64,000 nucleotides of DNA from Paenibacillus sp. J23TS9 (lineage in GTDB: Bacteria > Bacillota > Bacilli > Paenibacillales > Paenibacillaceae). A program made the position numbers and the translations under genes. The notes under the pieces were generated by a model. The model was not told the origin of the DNA and made no database searches. It saw nothing but the letters and a program-made list of their open reading frames with translations. Below, one piece after another: positions 24,132-32,630 of this stretch (its first letter is position 1; every line of letters begins with the position of its first letter). The DNA is taken from assembly GCF_018403225.1 (NCBI RefSeq), contig NZ_BOSG01000001.1, positions 558,001-622,000 of the forward strand. The letters are read 5' to 3'.

Positions 24132-24854
24132 TTCTATGTGCCTCCCCTTTTTATCTATGTGGCTAAGTTGATTAACCATTACAAAACACGAGTTTACGCT
24201 TTTCGTATGTCAGTGTCAACATAAAAATAAATTGAATATACAGAATCAAGATGATATTTAATGTTATTTGAATTTTCAAACCATCGAAAAATCCATGATA
24301 AAAATCATATGACAAAAATGTAATAAGATCAATTATTGACGAATTTGTTAACGAGGAGTATGCTACTTAACGTTTGGTAGCATTATTTGTAATTTTATTA
24401 ACATTGCTTACTTTAGTTTGCAACGGAAAGAAAAGGGGTAATGAAAAGCAGATTCCTTTATTGGATGCAGCCTGAACAGATATTTAATGAACCGATTCAT
24501 TAATGAAGATCCAAGGACGGTATCGAAAAAACGGAAACCCTATCTGCTTGATTCATGTAAGACGTTTGTAAGGTGTAAAAAAGAAAGTCGCTTGATGAAC
24601 ATAGCAAACATCGGAGCTGTGCGTCTATCATGCATCTGGAAAGTTACTGCGTAGTCTTCAAATAAGTAGATCAATATAAACCGCTGAAATTCAAATTTCA
24701 TGCGATCAAGCAAGATATTTGACCATGAAGATCACCCTTACATAATATTGTTTGGGCTCCTTTGCATGTGTTTGAATAAAGGGCTGAAATGATGCTGCTA
24801 TATTGTGGGCTGCAAGGTAATTAGCAATTATATTAATTATTAGGGGGTATTTTT
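24132..24854. other. Long intergenic region between divergent lipoprotein genes
   Basis: No gene was found in 720 bases. A perfect 7-bp hairpin (ATGCTAC 24360-24366, GTAGCAT 24377-24383) is present, followed by TATTTG. The length suggests regulatory sequence for both flanking genes but I see no recognisable riboswitch or operator. Confidence 0.35.
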
Positions 24855-26645
24855 GTGAAACATCAAATGAAATTAGCTAGTGCTATCATCGCTGCAACGA
24901 TGTTGCTATCTGCTTGTGGAAACGCTGCAGATGATAAAAAGGCGGATGACACGAAATCACAAACCGATTCGACTGCAAAAACAACAGATTCCAACACCAG
25001 CACGGATTCGAAGGACAGCGCTTATGGAATTACTTCCAAACTGGGGGATGCGACTGCAGGAAACAAAAAGTTTGAAAACTATCCGACATGGGGTTATGAT
25101 CTCGGCAATACACGCCATGTTCCATACAAAGGGATTACAGCGGACAATGCCAAGGATCTCGGCGTTATCTGGTCTGCTGATTTCAAGAAAATAGATAGTT
25201 CCATTTTGAACGGTAACCAAAGTTATCCTGTTGTAGCTGACGGTGTGGTATATGTATCGGTCAGCGGCAGCCAGGTGTTCGCCTTTGACGCGCTTAGCGG
25301 CAAGCAGCTGTGGCATTGGAAACCGGACGAAGCTCAAGCGGCTAATTTCAAAAAAGCGGGCATTGTTGCAAACCGTGGTGTAGCGGTAGCTGAAGGTAAA
25401 GTATTCATGCTGACCATCGACAACAACGTCGTTGCACTGGATCAAAAAACGGGCAAGCTGATTAAAATGGAGCCAATTTCCAATACGATGCCTGAAGTAA
25501 CTCTCGCGAACGGCTACTATGAAACAACAGCTCCAATTTACTATAAAGGAAACATCTACATCGGCAGCAGCGGTGGCGATAACGGCGCACGCGGTTTCGT
25601 GATGGCTTACAAAGCCAGCGACCTGACTCCTGCCTGGGATTCCCCATTCTGGACTGTACCACCTAAAGGCCAAGATTGGCTCGCAGGCAACAAATACCAA
25701 GGTGGCGGCGCAGTATGGTGCCCTGTAACCATCGATGAAGAAACCGGAATCATGTACTTTTCCGTAGGTAACCCGGCTCCTGACTTCTATGGTGAGGACC
25801 GTCCTGGTGCGAACCCGTACACAGACTCTGTTGTTGCTGTTGATGCAGCTTCGGGCAAATTGAAATGGGCTAAGCAAGAAATCAGCCATGATCTTTGGGA
25901 CTATGACGCAGCTGCTTCTCCAATGCTGATGAATGCAACGGTGAACGGCAAACAGCAAAAGGTTGTTGTTGAAGGCGGTAAATCCGGACAATGGTGGGCA
26001 TGGGATGCTGCAACAGGCAAAGTCATCTATGACGGCGTACCTTTTGCAAAAATCGACCATCCAAAACCAACTCCTGAAGGCGTTCTGGTATACCCAGGCA
26101 CACTTGGTGGCGAAAACTATGCGCCAGAAACCTATGATCCAGAATCTAACTTTGTTCTGATCCCTGGTATCGAAGCACCAAATGTTCTTAAATCCGCAAA
26201 ATCAACGGATGAAGCGTACAATGATGCTTACGTTGGAGCCAAAGCTTTTGGTACAACCATGGGAGCAGCTCCAGATAATATCAAGTCCTATGGCACAATT
26301 ACCGCAATTGACATGAACACAGGTAAAGTGGCTTACCAAAACAAAACCACCGATATGATGAGAGGCGGTTTTACTAGCAATAGCGCCGGTCTTGCTTTCT
26401 ATGGTGAACTTGACGGTAAAATGAACGCGATGGATATCAAAACTGGTAAACTCGTATGGACCTTCCAAACAACGGGTGACAACATCGGTGCTGCACCTTC
26501 CTTCTTTACTGTGGACGGCAAGGACTACTTTGTTCAAACGACAGGTGGTTCCAAACCGCAAATTATGGTCTTTGGTCTTGGCGGAGATAAAACGCAAGGT
26601 CATGAAGGCAGTGCTGACGACAGCAGCGCACACTCCAAGAAATAA
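24855..26645 (+). CDS. PQQ-dehydrogenase-like beta-propeller lipoprotein (quinoprotein)
   Basis: 596 residues from a GTG behind TAGGGGG. Lipobox LLSACG, a linker rich in D, T and S, then the propeller of quinoprotein alcohol dehydrogenases: YPTWGYDLGNTRHVPYKGI at the start, VFAFDALSGKQLWHW, SGGDNGARG, HDLWDYDAAASPM (the WDYD loop supplies a metal/cofactor Asp in the family), and the C-terminal MRGGFTSNSAGLAFYGELDG. Known family members oxidise alcohols with PQQ and calcium or a lanthanide. Whether this one binds PQQ cannot be told; no pqq biosynthesis genes are in the window. It is followed by two lipoproteins with the same orientation. Confidence 0.8.
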   Translation: MKHQMKLASAIIAATMLLSACGNAADDKKADDTKSQTDSTAKTTDSNTSTDSKDSAYGITSKLGDATAGNKKFENYPTWGYDLGNTRHVPYKGITADNAKDLGVIWSADFKKIDSSILNGNQSYPVVADGVVYVSVSGSQVFAFDALSGKQLWHWKPDEAQAANFKKAGIVANRGVAVAEGKVFMLTIDNNVVALDQKTGKLIKMEPISNTMPEVTLANGYYETTAPIYYKGNIYIGSSGGDNGARGFVMAYKASDLTPAWDSPFWTVPPKGQDWLAGNKYQGGGAVWCPVTIDEETGIMYFSVGNPAPDFYGEDRPGANPYTDSVVAVDAASGKLKWAKQEISHDLWDYDAAASPMLMNATVNGKQQKVVVEGGKSGQWWAWDAATGKVIYDGVPFAKIDHPKPTPEGVLVYPGTLGGENYAPETYDPESNFVLIPGIEAPNVLKSAKSTDEAYNDAYVGAKAFGTTMGAAPDNIKSYGTITAIDMNTGKVAYQNKTTDMMRGGFTSNSAGLAFYGELDGKMNAMDIKTGKLVWTFQTTGDNIGAAPSFFTVDGKDYFVQTTGGSKPQIMVFGLGGDKTQGHEGSADDSSAHSKK

Positions 26646-26738
26646 TCTATTGTTATAAACACAGTGGGCAGGTTGTGAGCATTTGACAGCCTGTCCTTGT
26701 GTTACATATAGGAGCAGTTAGGAAGGGAGCCAAAAAGA

Positions 26739-27839
26739 ATGCGTAAAATATCACAACTTTCCATTTTGGGAGTGCTTGCCATTTCACTAGTGGGTTGCGG
26801 CAGCGGTAAAGAAGCTGCTGATGCAAAGCTGAATGTTGACCAGACATCCTTTCCAGTCAAACAATGGAGCATGGATTATTCTCATACGAAACCTGTAAAG
26901 GGCAAGTTGATGATCGGTGATAAGCCGGTTGAAAACGCGGAAGTGAAGGTTGGTAACAATAATCACACTGTGATAACAGATAAAGACGGCTCTTTTGAAA
27001 TGCTGGTTGATCAAAGCTTGATTTCAACGGTGAACATTAAGGTAACATCGCTCGATAAAGCTAAAGTCGATGGTAAGGATATCGATAAGAAGGAATCGGA
27101 GAAGCTGCTGAATGCAGAAACACCCCTCCAAGTGTACTATCCGCTAAAAGTGCAGAGTACGAGCGTGAATGCCAAAGATTCCAGCAAGGTAGATGTCCAC
27201 ATCAAAGCAGAGATGAAGGACGGCGAACAATGGCCGGTCGTTCATGAGGATAAATATAGCATTCATGGAACCGTAAAAGATGCGGATAACAAGCCGGCTG
27301 AAAATGCAGTGGTATGGATCACGCGTGACGGTGGTGAAGGCTTTGCCAAGTCCACACCGACAGATAAAGACGGAAAATACAGCATGTACTATATTCCGGA
27401 GGATGATGAAGAAATCAGTCTGGAAGTAGGCTACAATGGGGTTAAATATACCTTGCCTCCGAATAAGGTGTATTTCTTCCCGGATGAAACGAGTATCGAA
27501 ACCAACATCACTTTGCCAAAAGACGGAACTTACATTAAGGATGAGCCGCCAACTCTTGTCAGTAAAGAGGCTCCAGGTGCACTGTATACCGGTATTATGG
27601 TTGGCTTGGATGTAAGCGATGATGTGAAGTATCAGGTGACGATACCAGATGAGAAGGGAGAATTCATCCTGACTCTACCGAAAGAAGCATGGGAAAAGTC
27701 ACCGACATTCTATGAAACCAACTTCAGCCGGTTTATCGAGAAGGAAATCAAGCCTGGCGATACGATGTCATCGGACCAGCTGCAAAAGCCGGCTGCCAAA
27801 GATCCGACGCATATTAAGGCTGAAACTCCCAAATCTTAA
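26739..27839 (+). CDS. Lipoprotein with carboxypeptidase-regulatory-like repeats, copy 1
   Basis: 366 residues; AAGGGAG precedes the ATG. Lipobox ISLVGCG. Two beta-sandwich domains of the CarboxypepD_reg type are seen (VKGKLMIGDKPVENAEVKVGN...TDKDGSFEM and IHGTVKDADNKPAENAVVWITRD...TDKDGKYSMYY). The product is clearly paralogous to that of the next gene. It lies 94 bases after the quinoprotein gene and probably belongs with it, as an outside partner or support protein. Confidence 0.75.
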   Translation: MRKISQLSILGVLAISLVGCGSGKEAADAKLNVDQTSFPVKQWSMDYSHTKPVKGKLMIGDKPVENAEVKVGNNNHTVITDKDGSFEMLVDQSLISTVNIKVTSLDKAKVDGKDIDKKESEKLLNAETPLQVYYPLKVQSTSVNAKDSSKVDVHIKAEMKDGEQWPVVHEDKYSIHGTVKDADNKPAENAVVWITRDGGEGFAKSTPTDKDGKYSMYYIPEDDEEISLEVGYNGVKYTLPPNKVYFFPDETSIETNITLPKDGTYIKDEPPTLVSKEAPGALYTGIMVGLDVSDDVKYQVTIPDEKGEFILTLPKEAWEKSPTFYETNFSRFIEKEIKPGDTMSSDQLQKPAAKDPTHIKAETPKS

Positions 27840-27867
27840 AGAAGATCAAAATCTAGAGAACCTATAG

Positions 27868-27895
27868 AAAGGCAGGGAAAATTATCCCTGTCTTT
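27868..27895 (+). terminator. Terminator between the two paralogous lipoprotein genes
   Basis: AAAGGCAGGGA pairs with TCCCTGTCTTT around AAATTA, followed by CTTGCC. The U run is short, so termination may be partial. Confidence 0.5.
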
Positions 27896-27955
27896 CTTGC
27901 CAGATTGGGGTATTTAAAAATCAAACCAAATCTCATTTACAAAGTGAAGAGGGAC

Positions 27956-29056
27956 ATGAAAAAAACTGGAATGCTTATGCTCATTGTGCTGATGATGCTC
28001 GTTGGTTGCAGTGCTAATGAAAAGGAACATCATGGCGAAATCAAGCTTATGAATACAGAATTGCCTGTCAAGGCCTGGCAAATGGATAACTCACATATGA
28101 CCACCATTCATGGACAAGTACTTATGGATGGACAACCAGTGACCCATGCGCTAGTTGCCATATCAACCATTAAAACGGTGAAAACAAACGGTGAGGGAGA
28201 TTTTAGTGCATTATTGGATCAAAGCCAGCCGCTTAAGGTTCTGGTGCATATTCAATCGCTGAAAGAAGCCACTGTGTCTGGTAAACCGATGAGCAAAGTT
28301 ATGCAGTCTACATTAATGAAGGAACAAGCGGAGCTGCAAATCGCCTATCCGATTAAAGTACGCCAAGTCAATATTTCTGCAGCTGATCCGGATCAAGTTG
28401 AAATCCACGCTCAGGCACAGCTGGAAATGAAAACCTTTTTCCCGGGGCTGATGTTTGACAGGTACGGATGGTACGGCATCATTAAGGACAGTAACGGCAA
28501 GCCGGTTTCAGGTGCTGTCGTGGAGCTTTGGGGAGACGATAAGGAGGAGCCCTTGATTGCCTCAGAGCCTTCAGGCAAGCAGGGGGATTATCTCATAGAA
28601 GCAATTCCCCAAAATATTCAAGCAGTCAGTCTGCAAGTGAAAATGGATGAAAAGACGTATGAGCTTCAAAAAGATGTCTATATCCCTATTCCGCATCAAA
28701 CGAGTTTGGAGACAGACATTACCCTCCCGCAGCAGGGAACGATGATAGAGGGCAATACAGATATGCTGCGAATGAAATTGCTTCCAGGTGCCGTCTATCA
28801 GGGGATCATGATTGGTGTCCGTTCCGGGTCACCGGTAGATTATTCTTCGACCGTTCCGACGAGGGATGGTTCGTTCATACTTACGATGCCGAAGAAGGTG
28901 TGGGAAGAAAAGCCCTATTTTTACGAAACAAAAGTCAGGATATTTAGGGAAAATCCTATCCAAGCAAAAGATGTCATACCTTCGGAGTTCATTCCGGCAC
29001 CACGGAATTACGAACCTGATCATATACAGGCACAGCAAAAAAGCTCTTCGAAATGA
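27956..29056 (+). CDS. Lipoprotein with carboxypeptidase-regulatory-like repeats, copy 2
   Basis: 366 residues from the ATG at 27956; the frame opens earlier (27905) but the signal sequence starts here. Lipobox MLVGCS. Paralogue of the previous protein: shared LPVKAWQMDNSH / FPVKQWSMDYSH, HGQVLMDGQPV, the GAVYQGIMIG segment and the DGSFILTMPKKVWEEKP end. It probably arose by tandem duplication and has diverged strongly. Its stop codon overlaps the terminator hairpin. Confidence 0.75.
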   Translation: MKKTGMLMLIVLMMLVGCSANEKEHHGEIKLMNTELPVKAWQMDNSHMTTIHGQVLMDGQPVTHALVAISTIKTVKTNGEGDFSALLDQSQPLKVLVHIQSLKEATVSGKPMSKVMQSTLMKEQAELQIAYPIKVRQVNISAADPDQVEIHAQAQLEMKTFFPGLMFDRYGWYGIIKDSNGKPVSGAVVELWGDDKEEPLIASEPSGKQGDYLIEAIPQNIQAVSLQVKMDEKTYELQKDVYIPIPHQTSLETDITLPQQGTMIEGNTDMLRMKLLPGAVYQGIMIGVRSGSPVDYSSTVPTRDGSFILTMPKKVWEEKPYFYETKVRIFRENPIQAKDVIPSEFIPAPRNYEPDHIQAQQKSSSK

Positions 29057-29066
29057 AGAGCTTTTC
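29039..29066. terminator. Bidirectional terminator between lipoprotein gene and tdk
   Basis: AAAAGCTCTTC (29039-29049) pairs with GAAGAGCTTTT (29055-29065), perfect over 11 bp. It serves the converging plus and minus genes. Confidence 0.8.
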
Positions 29067-29081
29067 GTTATTCTTTTGATC

Positions 29082-29672
29082 TTATTGAACTTTGTGGGGA
29101 GGAACAAAGCAGTTCCGGCAGCGAGGTTCATAATCATCAGAATCGCCGATCAGGATGATCGAGCCGTGCGGGGCGGGTTTGCCGTTGACAATCCGCTGCG
29201 TAAAGACAGCCTCGGGGCTGCCGCAAACCGCGCAAAAAGCGGTCAGCTGCTGAATATCATCCGCCATAGCAAGCAGTCCGCCGATAAACCCAAACTCTTT
29301 GCCTCTGTAATCCAGATTCAAGCCGTCTACTATGACATGCTTGCCGCGGTACGCCAGCTCTTCAACAATTCCGAGGATCGGTTTGTTAAAGAATTGCACC
29401 TCATCGAAAGCAACCACATCTGCATCGGCTGTTTCGCTGATAATTTTAGCCGTAAGCTCATCAGTGAGATGCTTCGGGATGGAAATGGCCGGCAGTCTGT
29501 AACCGATACGGCTGACGATTTCATCCTTCGCATAACGCTGATCCTCAGCAGGTTTGTAGGCAACCAGCTTTTTCCGTCCGTATTGAACCAGCTTTTGGCA
29601 TCTGCGGATCAGTTCTCCTGATTTTTCACTAAACATAGGTCCCGTAATTACGGTAATCCGTCCTCTATTCAC
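29082..29672 (-). CDS. tdk: Thymidine kinase
   Basis: 196 residues, GTG start with AAAGGAG upstream. Thymidine kinase phosphorylates thymidine in nucleotide salvage. Family marks: P-loop region TGPMFSEKSGELIRR, DEVQFF (catalytic Glu), zinc-ribbon cysteines CAVC and CRNC, and the lasso GKPAPHGSI. Odd: in the P-loop the usual glycine before the Lys (FSGKS) is Glu here (FSEKS) and the next Glu is Gly. That swap at E16/G19 could affect ATP binding; the rest is normal. Confidence 0.88.
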   Translation of the reverse strand: MNRGRITVITGPMFSEKSGELIRRCQKLVQYGRKKLVAYKPAEDQRYAKDEIVSRIGYRLPAISIPKHLTDELTAKIISETADADVVAFDEVQFFNKPILGIVEELAYRGKHVIVDGLNLDYRGKEFGFIGGLLAMADDIQQLTAFCAVCGSPEAVFTQRIVNGKPAPHGSIILIGDSDDYEPRCRNCFVPPHKVQ

Positions 29673-29857
29673 TTTTATGCTCCTTTCCCACTTGAAGCAG
29701 GTCTTTCATAGGATGAAGAATCACGAAAAATGGCGACTTTTATAGAGTACCATAATCTTTTGGGAGTGGCTATAGACTTTTGCGTACTGGCGTCTTCAGG
29801 GGAGAAAGTGGTAAGGTTAGAGAAGGAAAGTCAAAGTGATTACGGAGGAATGCAGTC

Positions 29858-30070
29858 ATGCTTGAGAAGATTGAACAGTATAAGGAAAGAATATCCGGGA
29901 TATCGAAAGACATTGAGCAAGCACCGGAAGTAAAAGCGCTTCTGGATGAAATGCTGGAGGACTTAAGCACTACAATCCAGCAGAATTATGCTTTACGCAG
30001 AACGATTTTGAAAAGCACAAATAAGGGATCGAGAATGTCGACAAAGCTGAAGGATGCTTTGTACGAATAA
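29858..30070 (+). CDS. Small helical protein (70 aa)
   Basis: ATG behind ACGGAGG. The sequence is acidic and helical throughout (MLEKIEQYKERISGI... LLDEMLEDLSTTIQQ) and ends basic. No family recognised; likely cytoplasmic. It lies between tdk (divergent) and the next small gene. Confidence 0.55.
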   Translation: MLEKIEQYKERISGISKDIEQAPEVKALLDEMLEDLSTTIQQNYALRRTILKSTNKGSRMSTKLKDALYE

Positions 30071-30165
30071 AGGGTGCAGCAGTTATTTTCTGATTAAGAT
30101 ACACCAATTCCGCTCTGCCGTTATATCCTGTAAAAGGAGTACATCAGATATGGCGGGGTGATGAA

Positions 30166-30498
30166 GTGGGCCGTTCCAGAAAGAAGCCGCAGCGTAATTA
30201 CAATGCTCCTCCCAAAAAGAAGCCGCTTCGATCTTCAGCATTGGCGGTGGAATTAAGCCCCCAGCAGATTGCCGTTATAGGCGCTCTTCTGTCCGGCTTT
30301 TTTGTCGTGGAGTCCGTTCTTTACAATCGAAATAACGAGTTAAAAGTAATTCTTACCAGCAATACTCTAACTGCGCTGCCGGTGTTAGGTAATAAGGAAA
30401 GGGAAGAGCAAGAAGATTTGGCTCTGGATGTCATCGCAAGCGGACCAGATTTTAACACTCATTTAACGACCTTGTCTCAACCAACCCGTAAAATTTAA
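30166..30498 (+). CDS. Hypothetical protein with a basic start and one hydrophobic segment (110 aa)
   Basis: GTG start at 30166 after GGCGGGG. N-terminus is strongly basic (GRSRKKPQRNYNAPPKKK), followed by a hydrophobic stretch (IAVIGALLSGFFVVESVLY) that may be a membrane helix, then an acidic tail. No family recognised. A terminator follows at once. Confidence 0.55.
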   Translation: MGRSRKKPQRNYNAPPKKKPLRSSALAVELSPQQIAVIGALLSGFFVVESVLYNRNNELKVILTSNTLTALPVLGNKEREEQEDLALDVIASGPDFNTHLTTLSQPTRKI

Positions 30499-30500
30499 AA

Positions 30501-30536
30501 GACCCCACCACAAATGAAAATGCGGCGGGGTTTTGT
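30501..30536. terminator. Terminator between convergent genes
   Basis: GACCCCACC pairs with GGCGGGGTTTTG (30501-30536); the arms can serve both strands. Confidence 0.6.
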
Positions 30537-30541
30537 TGTGC

Positions 30542-30844
30542 TTATGAAGTTGGCTGTGCGGGAGGCTTGGGTTTGCGCTTTTCCTTGAATCTTGGTCCGA
30601 CATAATTCCGTTTGCGGTCCCGGTACAAAATCCATCCGCCAAGAAAGCTCATGCCGATCAGGAACAACAGTAAGCCGAGTATGAAATGGCCCCATCCAAA
30701 AGTTGGATTGGATATGCTCGCATCACCATGAACCGAGTAGAACGCGAATACGGCGTCTTTCATAAATAAAAAACCTGTCATGGCCATCAGTCCAGGCACA
30801 ACAAGAATAAGAATGGCTATGAATCGGGAAATCATTAATTTCAT
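30542..30844 (-). CDS. DUF2627 membrane protein (YqzF-like)
   Basis: 100 residues with two membrane helices (RFIAILILVVPGLMAMTGFLF and FILGLLLFLIGMSFLGGWILY) and a basic, Pro-rich C-terminal tail. GWGHFILGLLLFLIG...FIGGWI fits DUF2627/YqzF, which lies beside the bkd genes in Bacillus as here. Function unknown. Confidence 0.75.
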   Translation of the reverse strand: MKLMISRFIAILILVVPGLMAMTGFLFMKDAVFAFYSVHGDASISNPTFGWGHFILGLLLFLIGMSFLGGWILYRDRKRNYVGPRFKEKRKPKPPAQPTS

Positions 30845-31050
30845 ATGGAAAATCCCTTCCTGTCGTTCTTTTTAGCTTAATTATATCATACCGTTTTCAT
30901 GAACTTCTGTCCATTTCATCAGCCATTCCGATTTGTAATGAAGGAAAAAGAGAGTACAATATAAAAGGTATATGAATACAGATTCATGGCATTTGCTCAG
31001 TAAAAATGAAATTCATAATTACAAATTAATAATAAATGTGGGGGTTGAAC

Positions 31051-32472
31051 ATGACAATAACATGTGATGTAGCTGTGCTTGGCGGAGGAACCGGAGGATA
31101 CGTAGCTGCAATTCGTGCCGCTCAACTCGGCAAACAGGTCGTCATCATTGAAGCGGACAAACTGGGAGGCACCTGCCTTCACCGCGGCTGTATTCCAAGC
31201 AAATCGCTTCTGCGGAGTGCTGAAGTATATGCGGAAATTCGTGAAAGCGAAAGTTACGGTATTGAGACCTCTGGAGCGACTCTGGTTTTCCCCAAGGTGC
31301 AGAGCCGGAAATCTGCCATTGTAGATCAGCTGCACCAGGGAGTGCAGTACCTGATGCGGAAAAATAAGATTCAAGTGCTTCAGGGCAAAGGACGGGTGAT
31401 CGGTCCTTCTATTTTCTCACCGAAAAGCGGAGCTGTAGCCGTCGAGCTGGCAGATGGCGAGATGGAAACAATCGTACCTGCGAATCTGATTATCGCAACA
31501 GGCTCACGTCCACGCCATCTTCCGGGACTTGAACCGGATGGCCGTTATATTCTAACAAGTGATGATGCGCTTGTCATGGACGAGCTTCCACAATCCATCA
31601 TTATTATTGGCGGCGGCGTGATTGGAGTCGAGTGGGCCTCCATGCTGAATGACTTCGGCGTTCAAGTCACTGTGGTTGAAACCGCGAACCAACTGCTCCC
31701 TGCCGAAGATGAGGATGTGGCGCGTGAGCTGCAAAAGCTTCTTGTGAAGCGCGGAGTCATCATACACACGGGCAGCACGGTACAGACAGATACATACCAG
31801 ATTGAGGACGGACAAGTTAGAATTGATGTAAGTAAGGGTGAAAAAACAGAAACACTTACTGCTTCAAGTATTCTGGTATCTGTCGGACGACAAGCCAACG
31901 TAGAAAACATCGGCCTGGAGAACACAGATGTTCGGGTTGAACGCGGCTTCATCGCGGTTAACCAGCATCTGCAAACCGGTGAAGCTCATATCTATGCGAT
32001 CGGAGATGTCATTGGAGGTTTGCAGTTGGCCCATGCCGCCAGCCATGAAGGTATCGCAGCCGTGAATCATCTTGCCGGAGAAGCGGTTCATCCCGTTCCG
32101 CAGCATATGATTCCGCGCTGTGTATATACCCGGCCTGAAGTGGCGAGCGTAGGTATAACGGAAAAGGAAGCACGCCAAAAAGGAATGGAAGTCAAAGTTG
32201 GCAAGTTCCCGTTTCAGGCGATCGGCAAGGCATTGGTACATGGCAGCAAAGAGGGATTTGTCAAGGTTGTAGCTGATGCTAGGAGCAATGACATTCTTGG
32301 AGTTCAAATGATCGGTACCCATGTGACTGACCTGATTAGTGAAGCAGCCCTGGCACAGCTCTTGGATGCGACACCATGGGAAGTAGGGCAGATGGTACAT
32401 CCTCACCCCACGCTTGCTGAGGTTATCGGGGAAGGCATGCTGGCTGTGGATGGTTTGTCGATTGGGATGTAA
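31051..32472 (+). CDS. lpdV: Dihydrolipoyl dehydrogenase of branched-chain 2-oxoacid dehydrogenase (E3)
   Basis: 473 residues from ATG 31051 (GGGGGT upstream). E3 reoxidises the lipoyl group of E2 and passes electrons to NAD. FAD site VLGGGTGGYVAAIRAAQLG, redox disulphide GGTCLHRGC, NAD site IIGGGVIGVEWASM, second FAD motif IYAIGDVIGG and C-terminal HPHPTLAEVIGE with the active His-Glu pair. First of four bkd genes in line; unlike Bacillus no ptb, bcd or buk precede it. The next gene is 158 bases away and may have its own signals. Confidence 0.93.
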   Translation: MTITCDVAVLGGGTGGYVAAIRAAQLGKQVVIIEADKLGGTCLHRGCIPSKSLLRSAEVYAEIRESESYGIETSGATLVFPKVQSRKSAIVDQLHQGVQYLMRKNKIQVLQGKGRVIGPSIFSPKSGAVAVELADGEMETIVPANLIIATGSRPRHLPGLEPDGRYILTSDDALVMDELPQSIIIIGGGVIGVEWASMLNDFGVQVTVVETANQLLPAEDEDVARELQKLLVKRGVIIHTGSTVQTDTYQIEDGQVRIDVSKGEKTETLTASSILVSVGRQANVENIGLENTDVRVERGFIAVNQHLQTGEAHIYAIGDVIGGLQLAHAASHEGIAAVNHLAGEAVHPVPQHMIPRCVYTRPEVASVGITEKEARQKGMEVKVGKFPFQAIGKALVHGSKEGFVKVVADARSNDILGVQMIGTHVTDLISEAALAQLLDATPWEVGQMVHPHPTLAEVIGEGMLAVDGLSIGM

Positions 32473-32615
32473 ACCGGAAAGTGAAACATGCGGCAGAGAA
32501 AAGTTATAAAACCTTCTTTTCTTTTTGGGGCGTAAAGGATTATAATAAGGTTAACCCAAGTCTTAGTACCAGGTTTTAATAGCAGGTTAAGAATTTGGTC
32601 GAAGGCTTTATTAAT

Positions 32616-32630
32616 AAGGAGGTACCTCCC
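32616..32630 (+). promoter_or_regulatory. Ribosome site of bkdAA inside a perfect palindrome
   Basis: AAGGAGGT is part of GGAGGTACCTCC (32618-32629), a 12-bp perfect palindrome ending one base before the C that precedes the ATG at 32631. It fixes the start; the self-complementarity could lower ribosome access by pairing between RNA molecules or with partial hairpins. Confidence 0.55.

Noticed and set aside
24957..26060. 367-codon minus-strand frame opposite the quinoprotein gene
   Set aside because: Shadow frame of a clear beta-propeller gene; no motifs or ribosome site.
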